This document shows positions 1 to 7,417 of a DNA stretch of 21,420 bases, piece after piece (within the stretch, counting starts at the first letter, position 1; every line of letters begins with the position of its first letter). The notes below the pieces were generated by a model. The model made no database searches, was not told the DNA's origin, and saw only the letters and a list, made by a program, of their open reading frames with translations. This DNA is from Flavobacteriales bacterium UBA7690 (GTDB lineage: Bacteria > Bacteroidota > Bacteroidia > Flavobacteriales_F > PHOS-HE28). Both the position numbers and the translations under genes were made by a program. The DNA lies in the NCBI GenBank assembly GCA_002482775.1, contig DLGQ01000082.1, forward strand, positions 252 through 21,671, in the 5' to 3' direction.

Positions 1-138
1 GATGGCGATGATGGCCTTGAGGCCCGTGGCGCGATCGTGGCAGAAGAGCACCTGCTCGTGATCGTGGTTCTCCATGCGGCCCAACACCAGGTCGGTGGTG
101 GCTGCTTTGGTGCTGGTGTTGACCATGGCTCCGTTCAT
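1..138 (-). CDS. Glu/Leu/Phe/Val dehydrogenase (leucine dehydrogenase-like), N-terminal 46 residues, cut by window edge
   Basis: The minus strand reads 46 codons from ATG at 138-136 to the window edge without a stop. The segment MENHDHEQVLFCHD followed by ATGLKAIIAI is the characteristic N-terminus of the leucine/Glu/Phe/Val dehydrogenase family, where it leads into the IHDTTLGPALGG region beyond the edge. Enzymes of this family oxidatively deaminate branched-chain amino acids with NAD+ in the cytoplasm. The first 21 residues (MNGAMVNTST...) precede the conserved part, so Met22 is an alternative start. The gene is divergent from the ABC exporter, with a -7-like box on its strand at 256-249. 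The exact substrate cannot be decided from the fragment; the family call is firm because the motif is long and continuous. Confidence 0.8.
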   Translation of the reverse strand, partial: MNGAMVNTSTKAATTDLVLGRMENHDHEQVLFCHDRATGLKAIIAI

Positions 139-200
139 TTCAAAGTTCGACCGTCCTTCCTCTCCGGAGAGCGCCTTCTCAGCCGCTCCCGCTCGCCGGT

Positions 201-257
201 CTACTTTTGTCCCGCTGTTCAAGCGGAAGCCTTTTCCGGAGAGCGGCGCAAAAGTAG
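201..257. promoter_or_regulatory. Face-to-face -7 boxes of divergent promoters in a 9-bp inverted repeat
   Basis: CTACTTTTG at 201-209 and its exact reverse complement CAAAAGTAG at 249-257 form a perfect 9-bp inverted repeat with a 39-nt interior. Each arm contains TACTTTTG, a full match to the Bacteroidota -7 consensus TAnnTTTG. The plus-strand box is 202-209, for the exporter starting at 277; the minus-strand box is 256-249, for the dehydrogenase starting at 138. No clear -33 TTG is visible for either. A direct repeat TCCGGAGAGCG occurs at about 163-173 and 235-245. If both boxes are active, the two transcripts overlap at their 5' ends. Confidence 0.55.
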
Positions 258-276
258 CACGTTCCGCCGCCTCGGC

Positions 277-2175
277 ATGCGACCGCTCCTCAAGCTCAAC
301 CCCTATCTGGCGAAGTATCGCTGGCACCTGCTGTTGGGCACGGTGTTCATCGTGCTTAGCAACCTCTTTGCGGTGTACTCGCCACAGGTGGTGCGCGAGG
401 CGATCGACCTGATCACGCAAGGCATCGCACAAATGGACCGCCCCGTGGCCGACCGCGTGTTGCCCGTGCCCGAGACCTTGCAGTTCTGGGTGGGCTGGAC
501 GGGACTTGACCTGCAGTCACGGTTGAACGACCTCCACGATACCGATAGCATCAAGGCCACCGTGGTGTGGTGCGCCGCGTTGCTCGCGATCCTCTTCCTC
601 GTGTTCTCGCTGCTGAAAGGGTTCTTCATGTTCCTCATGCGCCAGACCATCATCGTGGTGAGCCGGTTGATCGAATACGACCTGAAGAACACGATCTACG
701 ATCACTACCAGAAGCTGGACCGGGCGTTCTACAAACGCAACAGCACTGGCGATCTGATGAACCGCATCAGCGAGGATGTCGGCAAGGTGCGCATGTACCT
801 CGGCCCCGCCATCATGTACACCATCGGTCTGGTGGTGCTCTTCATCCTCTGCATCGTGTTCATGCTGCGGGTGAACGTGGAAATGACCTTGTGGACCTTG
901 GCGCCCCTGCCCATCATGAGCCTGATCATCTACCGGGTGAGCGATGTGATGAACCGGCGCAGCATGGACGTGCAGGTGCAACAGAGCCGGCTTAGCACCT
1001 TGGCGCAGGAGAGCTTCAGCGGTGTTCGCGTGCTGAAGTCGTACGCCAAGGAACACATGGCCGTGGATCGCTTCGCGGAAGCCGCCGCCGACTACCGCAC
1101 ACGTAGCATGGCCCAAGCCAAGGTGGATGCGCTCTTCATGCCCGCCATCATGCTGCTGATCGGCCTTAGTACCGTGATCACCATTTTCGTGGGCGGCAAG
1201 AAGTTGATCGATGGCGACCCCACCGTGACCGTCGGGAACATCGCGGAGTTCGTGATCTACGTGAACATGCTCACCTGGCCCTTCGCGTCGGTGGGTTGGG
1301 TCACTTCGTTGATCCAGCAAGCTTCGGCCAGTATGGTGCGGATCAATGAGTTCTTGGATACCGAACCAGCGATCAAGGATGCGGAAGGGACCAGCAGCGG
1401 TAGTCGCAACGACACCTCTCCGATCCAGGGAGCGATCACCTTCCGGCACGTCAGCTTCACCTACCCGGATACCGGTATCAAGGCCTTGGACGATGTTTCC
1501 TTCCACATCCCGGCTGGCGGCACCTTGGCCGTTGTAGGCCACACCGGTTGCGGCAAGAGCACCTTGGCCGAGTTGATCGGACGGGTCTATGATGCCAGCG
1601 AAGGCGAAGTCCTCATCGATGGTGTCCCCATCCGGCAGGTGCCGTTGGAGAATTTACGGGCACACCTCGGCTTCGTGCCACAAGAGGTGCTGCTCTTCAG
1701 CGACAGCATCCGCAACAACATCGCTTTCGGCATGGAAAGTGGCGCGGACATGGACGCCCGGATCCACGAAGCAGCTCGGAAGGCGCAGGTACACAACGAC
1801 ATCGTCGGGTTCACGCACGGGTATGACACACTGGTGGGCGAACGCGGCATCACCCTCAGCGGTGGGCAGAAACAGCGCGTCAGCATCGCCCGGGCCATCA
1901 TCACCGAGCCGCGGATCCTGTTGTTCGATGATGCGCTGAGCGCCGTGGACACCGCCACCGAAGAAGCCATCCTGCGCGAACTGCGTACCGTGATGAAAGG
2001 CCGTACCACCGTGATCATCAGCCACCGGATAAGTGCAGTACGCGATGCCGATCACATCCTCGTCCTGGAGAACGGCCGCGTGGCGGAAGAAGGACCGCAC
2101 GAGGTGCTGCTGAGCCGGAAAGGCCTCTACGCACAGATGCACGAGGAGCAGCTGTTGGAGGAGGCGCGGAGTTAG
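277..2175 (+). CDS. ABC exporter, fused permease and ATPase (MsbA/MdlA-like)
   Basis: This is a 632-residue half-transporter of the type IV ABC exporter fold, with six predicted membrane helices in the first ~330 residues and a C-terminal ATPase. Helix 1 is about 14-36 and helix 2 about 98-120; a long extracytoplasmic loop (about 46-93) separates them. ATPase motifs: Walker A GHTGCGKST at 421-429, Q-loop Gln469, signature LSGGQ at 527-531, Walker B ILLFDD ending at Asp552, D-loop SAVD, H-loop His583. The catalytic glutamate after Walker B is Asp552, as in MdlA-type subunits, where the partner carries the Glu; no partner gene lies nearby. The open frame continues upstream to 37, but that part overlaps the divergent gene and lacks family similarity, so ATG 277 is chosen. 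It probably exports a lipid or drug-like compound; the substrate is unknown. Confidence 0.9.
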   Translation: MRPLLKLNPYLAKYRWHLLLGTVFIVLSNLFAVYSPQVVREAIDLITQGIAQMDRPVADRVLPVPETLQFWVGWTGLDLQSRLNDLHDTDSIKATVVWCAALLAILFLVFSLLKGFFMFLMRQTIIVVSRLIEYDLKNTIYDHYQKLDRAFYKRNSTGDLMNRISEDVGKVRMYLGPAIMYTIGLVVLFILCIVFMLRVNVEMTLWTLAPLPIMSLIIYRVSDVMNRRSMDVQVQQSRLSTLAQESFSGVRVLKSYAKEHMAVDRFAEAAADYRTRSMAQAKVDALFMPAIMLLIGLSTVITIFVGGKKLIDGDPTVTVGNIAEFVIYVNMLTWPFASVGWVTSLIQQASASMVRINEFLDTEPAIKDAEGTSSGSRNDTSPIQGAITFRHVSFTYPDTGIKALDDVSFHIPAGGTLAVVGHTGCGKSTLAELIGRVYDASEGEVLIDGVPIRQVPLENLRAHLGFVPQEVLLFSDSIRNNIAFGMESGADMDARIHEAARKAQVHNDIVGFTHGYDTLVGERGITLSGGQKQRVSIARAIITEPRILLFDDALSAVDTATEEAILRELRTVMKGRTTVIISHRISAVRDADHILVLENGRVAEEGPHEVLLSRKGLYAQMHEEQLLEEARS

Positions 2176-2319
2176 TTCCGGGTTAGTTCGCAGTTCGTGG
2201 TCGTCAGGCTCCTTGGTGGCAGGCAGCTACCCTGAACCGTTGGACAGTCGGCACCGGGATTCTTGCGTTTCTAGTTCCCTGCGGATTGGCTGGCAACTAG
2301 GAACTACGAACTCCCAACT
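2170..2319. repeat. Intergenic inverted arms built of 7-nt AGTTNNN / NNNAACT units
   Basis: Four consecutive heptads ending in AACT lie at 2292-2319: GGCAACT, AGGAACT, ACGAACT, CCCAACT. Complementary units beginning AGTT lie at 2174-2180, 2185-2191 and 2192-2198, and another at 2273-2279. The arm AGTTCGCAGTTCGT (2185-2198) matches the reverse complement of 2299-2312 at 12 of 14 positions, so a long-range hairpin is possible. The left arm begins over the stop codon of the exporter gene. No coding sequence is seen in the spacer and no T-run follows the right arm, so a simple terminator is unlikely. Confidence 0.5.
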
Positions 2320-2332
2320 CTCTGCCCTGTAA

Positions 2333-2363
2333 TTTGGAAAGTCCCATATCCCTTCTATATTTG
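2333..2363 (+). promoter_or_regulatory. Bacteroidota-type promoter of the PUR-domain gene
   Basis: TTTG at 2333-2336 is followed, after exactly 19 nt, by TATATTTG at 2356-2363. This matches the phylum consensus TTTG-N19-TAnnTTTG in both boxes and in spacing. The start codon at 2399 leaves a leader of about 30 nt. It is the best promoter in the window. Confidence 0.75.
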
Positions 2364-2398
2364 GTTGGGCCTAAGGGAAGTACACGGCCGAAACCACC

Positions 2399-2749
2399 AT
2401 GCAGGACGATCGCGAGGATGTATTCTCCAAAGCTGTTCGCGCCGGAAAGCGGACCTATTTCTTCGACGTGAAAAGCACGCGGGGCAAAGACCTCTACCTC
2501 ACCATCACCGAGAGCAAGAAGCATACGCACGAGGACGGTACGGCCCATTACGACAAACACAAGATCTTCCTCTACAAGGAGGATTTCGACAAGTTCATGG
2601 ATGGCCTACGCGATGCCTTCGACGAGATCGACCGCTTGCGCCACTCGGGCGAATACATGCGCGACGAGCCCGCCCCTCCCCGCACGGACGATGACCGGCC
2701 ACCCTACACGGATGTGAATTTCGAGGACTTGGACAGGAAGGATATCTGA
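2399..2749 (+). CDS. PUR-alpha-like DNA/RNA-binding protein (DUF3276)
   Basis: This 116-residue protein resembles the DUF3276/PUR family, widespread in Bacteroidota and related to Borrelia BpuR, a single-strand DNA/RNA-binding regulator. The PUR repeat is visible at residues 8-66: FSKAVRAGKRTYFFDVK, then DLYLTITESKK and KIFLYKEDFDKF. The rest is an acidic, proline-containing, probably disordered tail rich in Asp and Arg. The length fits the family. It is a monocistronic unit with its own strong promoter and a possible terminator after it. The function in Bacteroidota is largely unstudied; nucleic-acid binding is inferred from the family. Confidence 0.88.
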   Translation: MQDDREDVFSKAVRAGKRTYFFDVKSTRGKDLYLTITESKKHTHEDGTAHYDKHKIFLYKEDFDKFMDGLRDAFDEIDRLRHSGEYMRDEPAPPRTDDDRPPYTDVNFEDLDRKDI

Positions 2750-2753
2750 ATTC

Positions 2754-2804
2754 GGTGCTCCATCTCTCACTGGGAACGTACGCCAGCACCACTTGTTGTT
2801 TTCG
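2754..2804 (+). terminator. Possible terminator after the PUR-domain gene
   Basis: GGTGCT at 2754-2759 can pair with AGCACC at 2785-2790, with an additional inner CTGG/CCAG pairing. A T-rich stretch (ACTTGTTGTTTTCG, 2791-2804) follows. The loop is long, so the stem is not strong. Confidence 0.35.
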
Positions 2805-2827
2805 TTATCGCTGGCAGTTAGTTTGCC

Positions 2828-2971
2828 GTGCACTTCATTCAGTGGAGCGATGATGGATCCTCGATCTTTAGCATCGAAGCACTTCCCACAGGTGTGTATT
2901 TATTCTCTTGCAGGGAAGAACTCAATGTCCGCTCAATATTGGGACAACTAGCCAGATACCTGCTGATTACC
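2828..2971 (+). pseudogene. Possible remnant of a T9SS C-terminal sorting tail
   Basis: In the same frame as the following gene, from GTG 2828, the translation contains FSIEALPTGVYLFSCREE and then NVRSI. This pattern (short strand, LPxGVYL, strand, basic residue) is typical of the last ~30 residues of T9SS type A sorting domains, not of a protein N-terminus. A stop (TAG 2819-2821) lies just upstream. The most likely reading is the decayed 3' end of a former secreted-protein gene that fused by frame with the next one. It could instead be chance or a true N-terminal extension. Confidence 0.35.
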
Positions 2972-4303
2972 ATGCTGTGGTGGATCCTGAATACCACCCC
3001 AACATGTTCCCAGTTTTGGGCCGATGCGGGGCTGCCTGTGGACCGGCCCGTGACCTTAGGTCAACTTTACAGCGATCCGACGACCAATGATCTGTATGTC
3101 ACTGGAAGTTTGATCGACAACTTCGGGACAAATGATCAAGCCTTCCACTATTGCGTACGCAAATCTGGTACATGGGAAACTTCAGTACCATTCAACCAAG
3201 TGGTACGTACAGCGATCGTCTATAATGACACGTTGATCGTGGGAGGGGAATTCTCCGCAGTGAACGGCCAACAGATCTATAGCATTGCGTGTTTGGTGGA
3301 TGGCGTATGGATGCCCTATGGTTCGATCTCTGGTCCGGTTAATCGACTGAAGGTTATTGAAGGTGAACTCTACGCACTTGGTGGATTCTCTACCGCTGAC
3401 AATGAAATTTGTCGTGGGGTGGCCAAGCGTGTGAATGGCCAATGGCGTGCTGTTGTACCTCTCAATTGTTCGGATTGTGCTGTACGTGATGCAGTGGTCT
3501 ATAACGGTCGATTGGTGGTTTCAGGTACTATCACTTTTGACGGTAGCGCATATCGCCATGTTGTCCAATTAGTTGATGGTGTTTGGATCCCTGTAGGAGA
3601 TGTTGGGATATACGGTGGACTTAGCGGAGGCGGCCCGCTGGCAGTCTATCAGGGCGACCTCTATCTCGGGGGGCTTATTGATATAGCCGCAGGAAACGCA
3701 GGACATTCGATCATGCGTTGGGATGGCGAATCCTGGCATCCTGTTGGTTCGGGGATCCAGGACGAGACGGACGCTTATATTGGAAGTATCACCACCATGG
3801 ATCTTCAGGTGCGGGATGGTCTGCTGTATGTGGCGGGCGGCTTCAGCTTCGCCGGTCACGTTCCAGCACAACGCTTGGCAACTTGGGATGGCTACAGATG
3901 GTGCAGTATCGGTGGGGATTTCGGGGATTTCCCAGTCATGTCCATCGCATGGCAGAACGACACGTTGTTCGCTGGCTGTTTCAACGTTGCGGATGGACAA
4001 CCCGTGAACTACGTGGCCAAATTCATCGCCCCGGAATACGAAGGAAACTGTAGCGATCCTGTTGGAGTTCGCCCAGTAGAGGTACTACCGTCTCTCTCAA
4101 TCCATCCGTTGGGTAATCACCGCTTTGCGTTGCATGGTGCGGGTGCTTCAGGTATGTGGCGGGTTTATAGTTCGGCTGGTGCCTTGGTGCAACGATTGGA
4201 ACTCCGGGAAGGAGTCGCGTTCGATCTGTCCGGTCCAGCAGCCGGCTTGTTCATCTTGCAACACGAGCGTGGGGCGCAACTTCGGCTGGTACTACCGGAA
4301 TAG
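2972..4303 (+). CDS. Secreted repeat (propeller-like) protein with T9SS type A sorting domain
   Basis: From ATG 2972 the product is 443 residues. Repeated units follow the pattern YNDTLIVGGEFSAVNG, then a short segment and VDGVWMPYGS; similar units recur as GELYALGGFS, GRLVVSGTIT, GDLYLGGLI, GLLYVAGGFSF and DTLFAGCFN, suggesting a beta-propeller. The last ~75 residues (about WRVYSSAGALVQRLEL to GPAAGLFILQHERG) match the C-terminal sorting domain that directs cargo through T9SS to the cell surface. The start is uncertain: ATG 2972 begins inside the hydrophobic stretch, and TTG 2939 would give a better signal peptide with Arg before the core (LARYLLITMLWWIL). The gene is visibly more AT-rich and uses different codons from its neighbours. 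The biochemical role is unknown; an adhesin or surface role is a guess. Confidence 0.75.
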   Translation: MLWWILNTTPTCSQFWADAGLPVDRPVTLGQLYSDPTTNDLYVTGSLIDNFGTNDQAFHYCVRKSGTWETSVPFNQVVRTAIVYNDTLIVGGEFSAVNGQQIYSIACLVDGVWMPYGSISGPVNRLKVIEGELYALGGFSTADNEICRGVAKRVNGQWRAVVPLNCSDCAVRDAVVYNGRLVVSGTITFDGSAYRHVVQLVDGVWIPVGDVGIYGGLSGGGPLAVYQGDLYLGGLIDIAAGNAGHSIMRWDGESWHPVGSGIQDETDAYIGSITTMDLQVRDGLLYVAGGFSFAGHVPAQRLATWDGYRWCSIGGDFGDFPVMSIAWQNDTLFAGCFNVADGQPVNYVAKFIAPEYEGNCSDPVGVRPVEVLPSLSIHPLGNHRFALHGAGASGMWRVYSSAGALVQRLELREGVAFDLSGPAAGLFILQHERGAQLRLVLPE

Positions 4304-4316
4304 ATCGGCGTTCTGC

Positions 4317-4324
4317 TACTTTTG
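4317..4324 (+). promoter_or_regulatory. -7 box of the kup promoter
   Basis: TACTTTTG is a full match to TAnnTTTG and lies in the same decamer (CTACTTTTG) as the boxes at 201-257. It begins 13 nt after the stop of the preceding gene and implies a leader of about 100 nt before the kup ATG at 4428. No clear -33 TTG is seen at the expected distance. Confidence 0.5.
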
Positions 4325-4376
4325 CAACCGTTCCCCGGTCCTTTGTGCCATTCACCTTTTATCGGAACGTTGCGGC

Positions 4377-4396
4377 CCGTGTTCTACGTAACACGG
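4377..4396. repeat. 20-bp dyad in the kup leader
   Basis: CCGTGTT (4377-4383) and AACACGG (4390-4396) are perfect inverted arms around the 6-nt centre CTACGT. It lies between the putative promoter and the start codon of kup, so it could be an operator for a dimeric regulator or a leader-RNA stem. There is no T-run after it. Confidence 0.45.
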
Positions 4397-4427
4397 TGCG
4401 TACCGGGCAGCCCCCAGTCCTGACCTT

Positions 4428-6437
4428 ATGAGCACTGATACGCGCAACAAGCGCGTCACCGCAGCCGGGCTGCTCGTGGCGTTGGGCATCATCTATGGCG
4501 ACATCGGCACCTCGCCGCTGTACGTGATGAAGGCCATCCTCGGGGACAAGCCCATTTCCGAGCTGCTCGTGCTGGGAGGCATCAGCTGTGTGGTGTGGAC
4601 GCTGACGATCCAGACCACGATCAAGTACATCTTCCTTACGCTGCGGGCGGACAACCGTGGTGAAGGCGGGATCTTCTCGCTCTACGCGTTGGTGCGCCGT
4701 TTCGCGTGGTGGGCCTTCATACCCGCCACGATCGGTGCGGCTACCATGATGGCCGACGGCATCATCACCCCGCCCATCTCGGTGAGTAGTGCGGTGGAGG
4801 GCTTGGCCAACGTGCGCGGGTTGGAAGAGATCTTCAAGCCGGGCAACAACATCACCGTCGCCGTGGTGGTGGTGATCCTCTCGCTGATCTTCATCTTCCA
4901 GCGTTTCGGCACCAAGGTGGTGGGCACGGCGTTCGGGCCGGTCATGGGCATCTGGTTCAGCATGCTCTTCATCCTGGGCCTCTCGTTCGTGATCAAATAC
5001 CCCGATGTGCTGCGCGCCTTGAGCCCGCACTACGCCATCCAGCTCCTCACGGAATATCCGGGCGGGTTCTGGCTATTGGGTGGTGTGTTCCTCTGTACCA
5101 CCGGGGCGGAAGCACTGTACAGCGACCTGGGCCACTGCGGCCGCAAGAACATCCAGGGCAGCTGGGGCTTCGTGAAGGCCGCACTGATCATGAACTACCT
5201 GGGCCAAGGCGCTTGGGCGTTGCACGAGAGCGGCGGTGCGCTGGATGGCAAGAACCCCTTCTATTCGTTGATGCCGGGCTGGTTCCTGGTGCCGGGTGTC
5301 ATCATCGCCACGTTCGCCACCATCATCGCCAGCCAAGCCGTGATCACAGGCAGCTTCACCCTGATCAGCGAGGCCATCAGCATGAATTTCTGGCCCCGGG
5401 TGAAGATCAAATTCCCTAGCGATGTGCGCGGCCAGATCTACATCCCCAGCGTGAACTGGATGCTGTGGATCGGCTGTGTGGCGCTCATGCTCACCTTCCG
5501 CGAGAGCGGCGAGCTGGAACACATCTACGGCTTCTTCATCACCCTCACCATGGGCATGACCACCATCCTCATGGGCATCTGGTTGCGCTATGTGCGTCAC
5601 TGGGCATGGCCGCTGGTGATCGCCATTCTTGCAGTTTTTGCTACCATGGAGATCTCATTCTTGATCGCCAACAGCATCAAGGTGATGCACCGCCTCAGCT
5701 TCGTGCTGGTGGTGCTGGGCCTGCTCAACATGATGTTGATGTGGTTCAAGGCGCGGAAGATCACCAACAAATACCTCGATTTCCGCGACCTGAACGACTA
5801 CGCACAGGTGATCACGGAACTGAGCCAGGACAAGGAGATCCCGAAGTTCGCCACGCACCTGGTCTTCCTTACCAAGGCCAACAGTCCGGTGAACGTGGAG
5901 CGCAAGATCCTGGATTCCATCCTGCGTCGCCGGCCTAAACGCGCCGATGTGTACTGGTTCCTGCACGTGAACTGGACCGATGAGCCGTACACCATGGAGT
6001 ACCGCGTGAAGGAACTCGTGGACGACAAGGTGATCCGCGTGGACTTCAACCTCGGTTTCCGCGTGCAGCCGCGCATCAACATGCTCTTCAAACAGGTGTT
6101 GCAGGAAATGGTGGCTTGCGACCAGCTGGAGTTCCGCAGCAAGTACGAGTCGTTGAGCAAGCTCGATTTCGCGGCCGATATCCGCTACGTGCTGATGGAG
6201 CGCTTCCTCTCCGTGGAGAACGAACTGAGCGTGGCCGACGATGTGCTGCTGGACACGTACTTCTTCATCAAACGATTCGCGCTGAGCGATCAGACCGCTT
6301 TCGGCTTGGACCACACCGATACCGTGGTGGAATATGTGCCGCTGGTGCTGAGCGAACCCGAGGTGCTGCCGCTGAAGCGTTTGGGTGGCCCGCCGCAACC
6401 GCCAGCTGCACGCGGTGAAGTGGCTGGTGTGGTTTGA
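4428..6437 (+). CDS. kup: KUP-family potassium uptake transporter
   Basis: This 669-residue inner-membrane protein carries the KUP hallmarks: GDIGTSPLY at residues 24-32, ADNRGEGGIFSLYAL starting at 74, and GIITPPISVSSAVEGL soon after. About twelve hydrophobic segments fill the first ~440 residues; a cytosolic C-terminal domain of about 220 residues follows, as in E. coli Kup. KUP proteins import K+ coupled to protons. The length agrees with the family. ATG 4428 directly precedes the conserved N-terminus. The gene stands alone, with its own leader containing a 20-bp dyad. The last ~20 residues are Pro/Ala/Gly-rich and probably disordered. Confidence 0.96.
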   Translation: MSTDTRNKRVTAAGLLVALGIIYGDIGTSPLYVMKAILGDKPISELLVLGGISCVVWTLTIQTTIKYIFLTLRADNRGEGGIFSLYALVRRFAWWAFIPATIGAATMMADGIITPPISVSSAVEGLANVRGLEEIFKPGNNITVAVVVVILSLIFIFQRFGTKVVGTAFGPVMGIWFSMLFILGLSFVIKYPDVLRALSPHYAIQLLTEYPGGFWLLGGVFLCTTGAEALYSDLGHCGRKNIQGSWGFVKAALIMNYLGQGAWALHESGGALDGKNPFYSLMPGWFLVPGVIIATFATIIASQAVITGSFTLISEAISMNFWPRVKIKFPSDVRGQIYIPSVNWMLWIGCVALMLTFRESGELEHIYGFFITLTMGMTTILMGIWLRYVRHWAWPLVIAILAVFATMEISFLIANSIKVMHRLSFVLVVLGLLNMMLMWFKARKITNKYLDFRDLNDYAQVITELSQDKEIPKFATHLVFLTKANSPVNVERKILDSILRRRPKRADVYWFLHVNWTDEPYTMEYRVKELVDDKVIRVDFNLGFRVQPRINMLFKQVLQEMVACDQLEFRSKYESLSKLDFAADIRYVLMERFLSVENELSVADDVLLDTYFFIKRFALSDQTAFGLDHTDTVVEYVPLVLSEPEVLPLKRLGGPPQPPAARGEVAGVV

Positions 6438-6601
6438 TCTGTGCCCTATAGCTCGTTCCCGCCACACTTCCCTGTTCAAAACTCGCCGAGTTACCAACAC
6501 GGCCGAAGCCCGGTTGCACCTGTTCTTTGTGTCCGTTAACCGTTGACCCAACGCTTAGTTGAAGTCCGGGCAGCGTCAACCTAAGAACCCAATCTGCGCG
6601 C

Positions 6602-7417
6602 ATGGCCAAGATCATCTCCATCGTCAACCAGAAAGGTGGTGTCGGCAAGACCACCACCGCGATCAACCTGGCCGCCAGCCTGGGTGTGTTGGAGCGCCGC
6701 ACCTTGTTGGTGGACGCCGACCCACAAGCGAACGCCACCAGCGGTGTAGGCTTCGACCCGCGCAACGTGAAGGCGAGCATCTACGAGTGCATCATCAACA
6801 ACGCTTCGGCCGCCGATGTCATCATCGGTACGGACAACCCGAACATGGACCTGATGCCCGGCCACATCGACTTGGTGGGTGCCGAGATCGAGATGATCGA
6901 CATGCGCGATCGTGAGCAGCAGTTGAAGAACGTTCTGGATCAGGTGCGTGACCAGTACGATTTCATCATCATCGACTGCTCCCCTTCCCTCGGCTTGGTA
7001 ACGGTGAATAGCCTTACCGCCAGCGACAGCGTGATCGTGCCGGTGCAGTGCGAATACTTCGCGTTGGAAGGCTTGGGCAAATTGCTCAACACCATCAAGA
7101 TCGTGCAACAGCGCCTCAATCCCGAACTGGTGATCGAAGGCATGCTGCTCACCATGTACGACAGCCGCCTGCGCTTGGCCAACCAAGTGGTGGAAGAAGT
7201 GAAGACCCATTTCCAGCAACTCGTGTTCGACACCGTGATCCACCGCAACGTGGCCTTGGGCGAAGCACCGAGCCATGGGCAGACCATCATCATGCACGAT
7301 GCCACCAGCAAAGGCGCGGTGAACTACCTGAACCTCGCCCGCGAGATCCTGCAGAAGAACAGCCTCACCCGCATCCCGGACAGTGAGCGTACCATCGCCG
7401 TCGAAGCCGAACAATGA
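6602..7417 (+). CDS. parA: ParA chromosome-partitioning ATPase
   Basis: The 271-residue product begins MAKIISIVNQKGGVGKTTTA, with the deviant Walker A KGGVGKTT at residues 11-18 and the Walker A' region LLVDADPQANAT. The Walker B region FIIIDCSPSLG lies near residue 122. These define the ParA/Soj family, which works with ParB to segregate replication origins. The start is fixed by the conserved N-terminus. The stop overlaps the parB start by 4 nt (ATGA), so the two are translationally linked. The 164-nt region upstream shows no convincing promoter box. Chromosomal rather than plasmid location is inferred from the housekeeping neighbours. Confidence 0.96.
   Translation: MAKIISIVNQKGGVGKTTTAINLAASLGVLERRTLLVDADPQANATSGVGFDPRNVKASIYECIINNASAADVIIGTDNPNMDLMPGHIDLVGAEIEMIDMRDREQQLKNVLDQVRDQYDFIIIDCSPSLGLVTVNSLTASDSVIVPVQCEYFALEGLGKLLNTIKIVQQRLNPELVIEGMLLTMYDSRLRLANQVVEEVKTHFQQLVFDTVIHRNVALGEAPSHGQTIIMHDATSKGAVNYLNLAREILQKNSLTRIPDSERTIAVEAEQ

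Noticed and set aside
517..1542. 341-codon minus-strand open frame within the ABC exporter gene
   Set aside because: His/Gln/Asp-rich composition typical of an antisense shadow of a GC-rich gene; the plus strand encodes intact ABC motifs.
5655..6551. 298-codon minus-strand open frame opposite kup
   Set aside because: His- and Val-rich shadow; the kup frame is complete and conserved.
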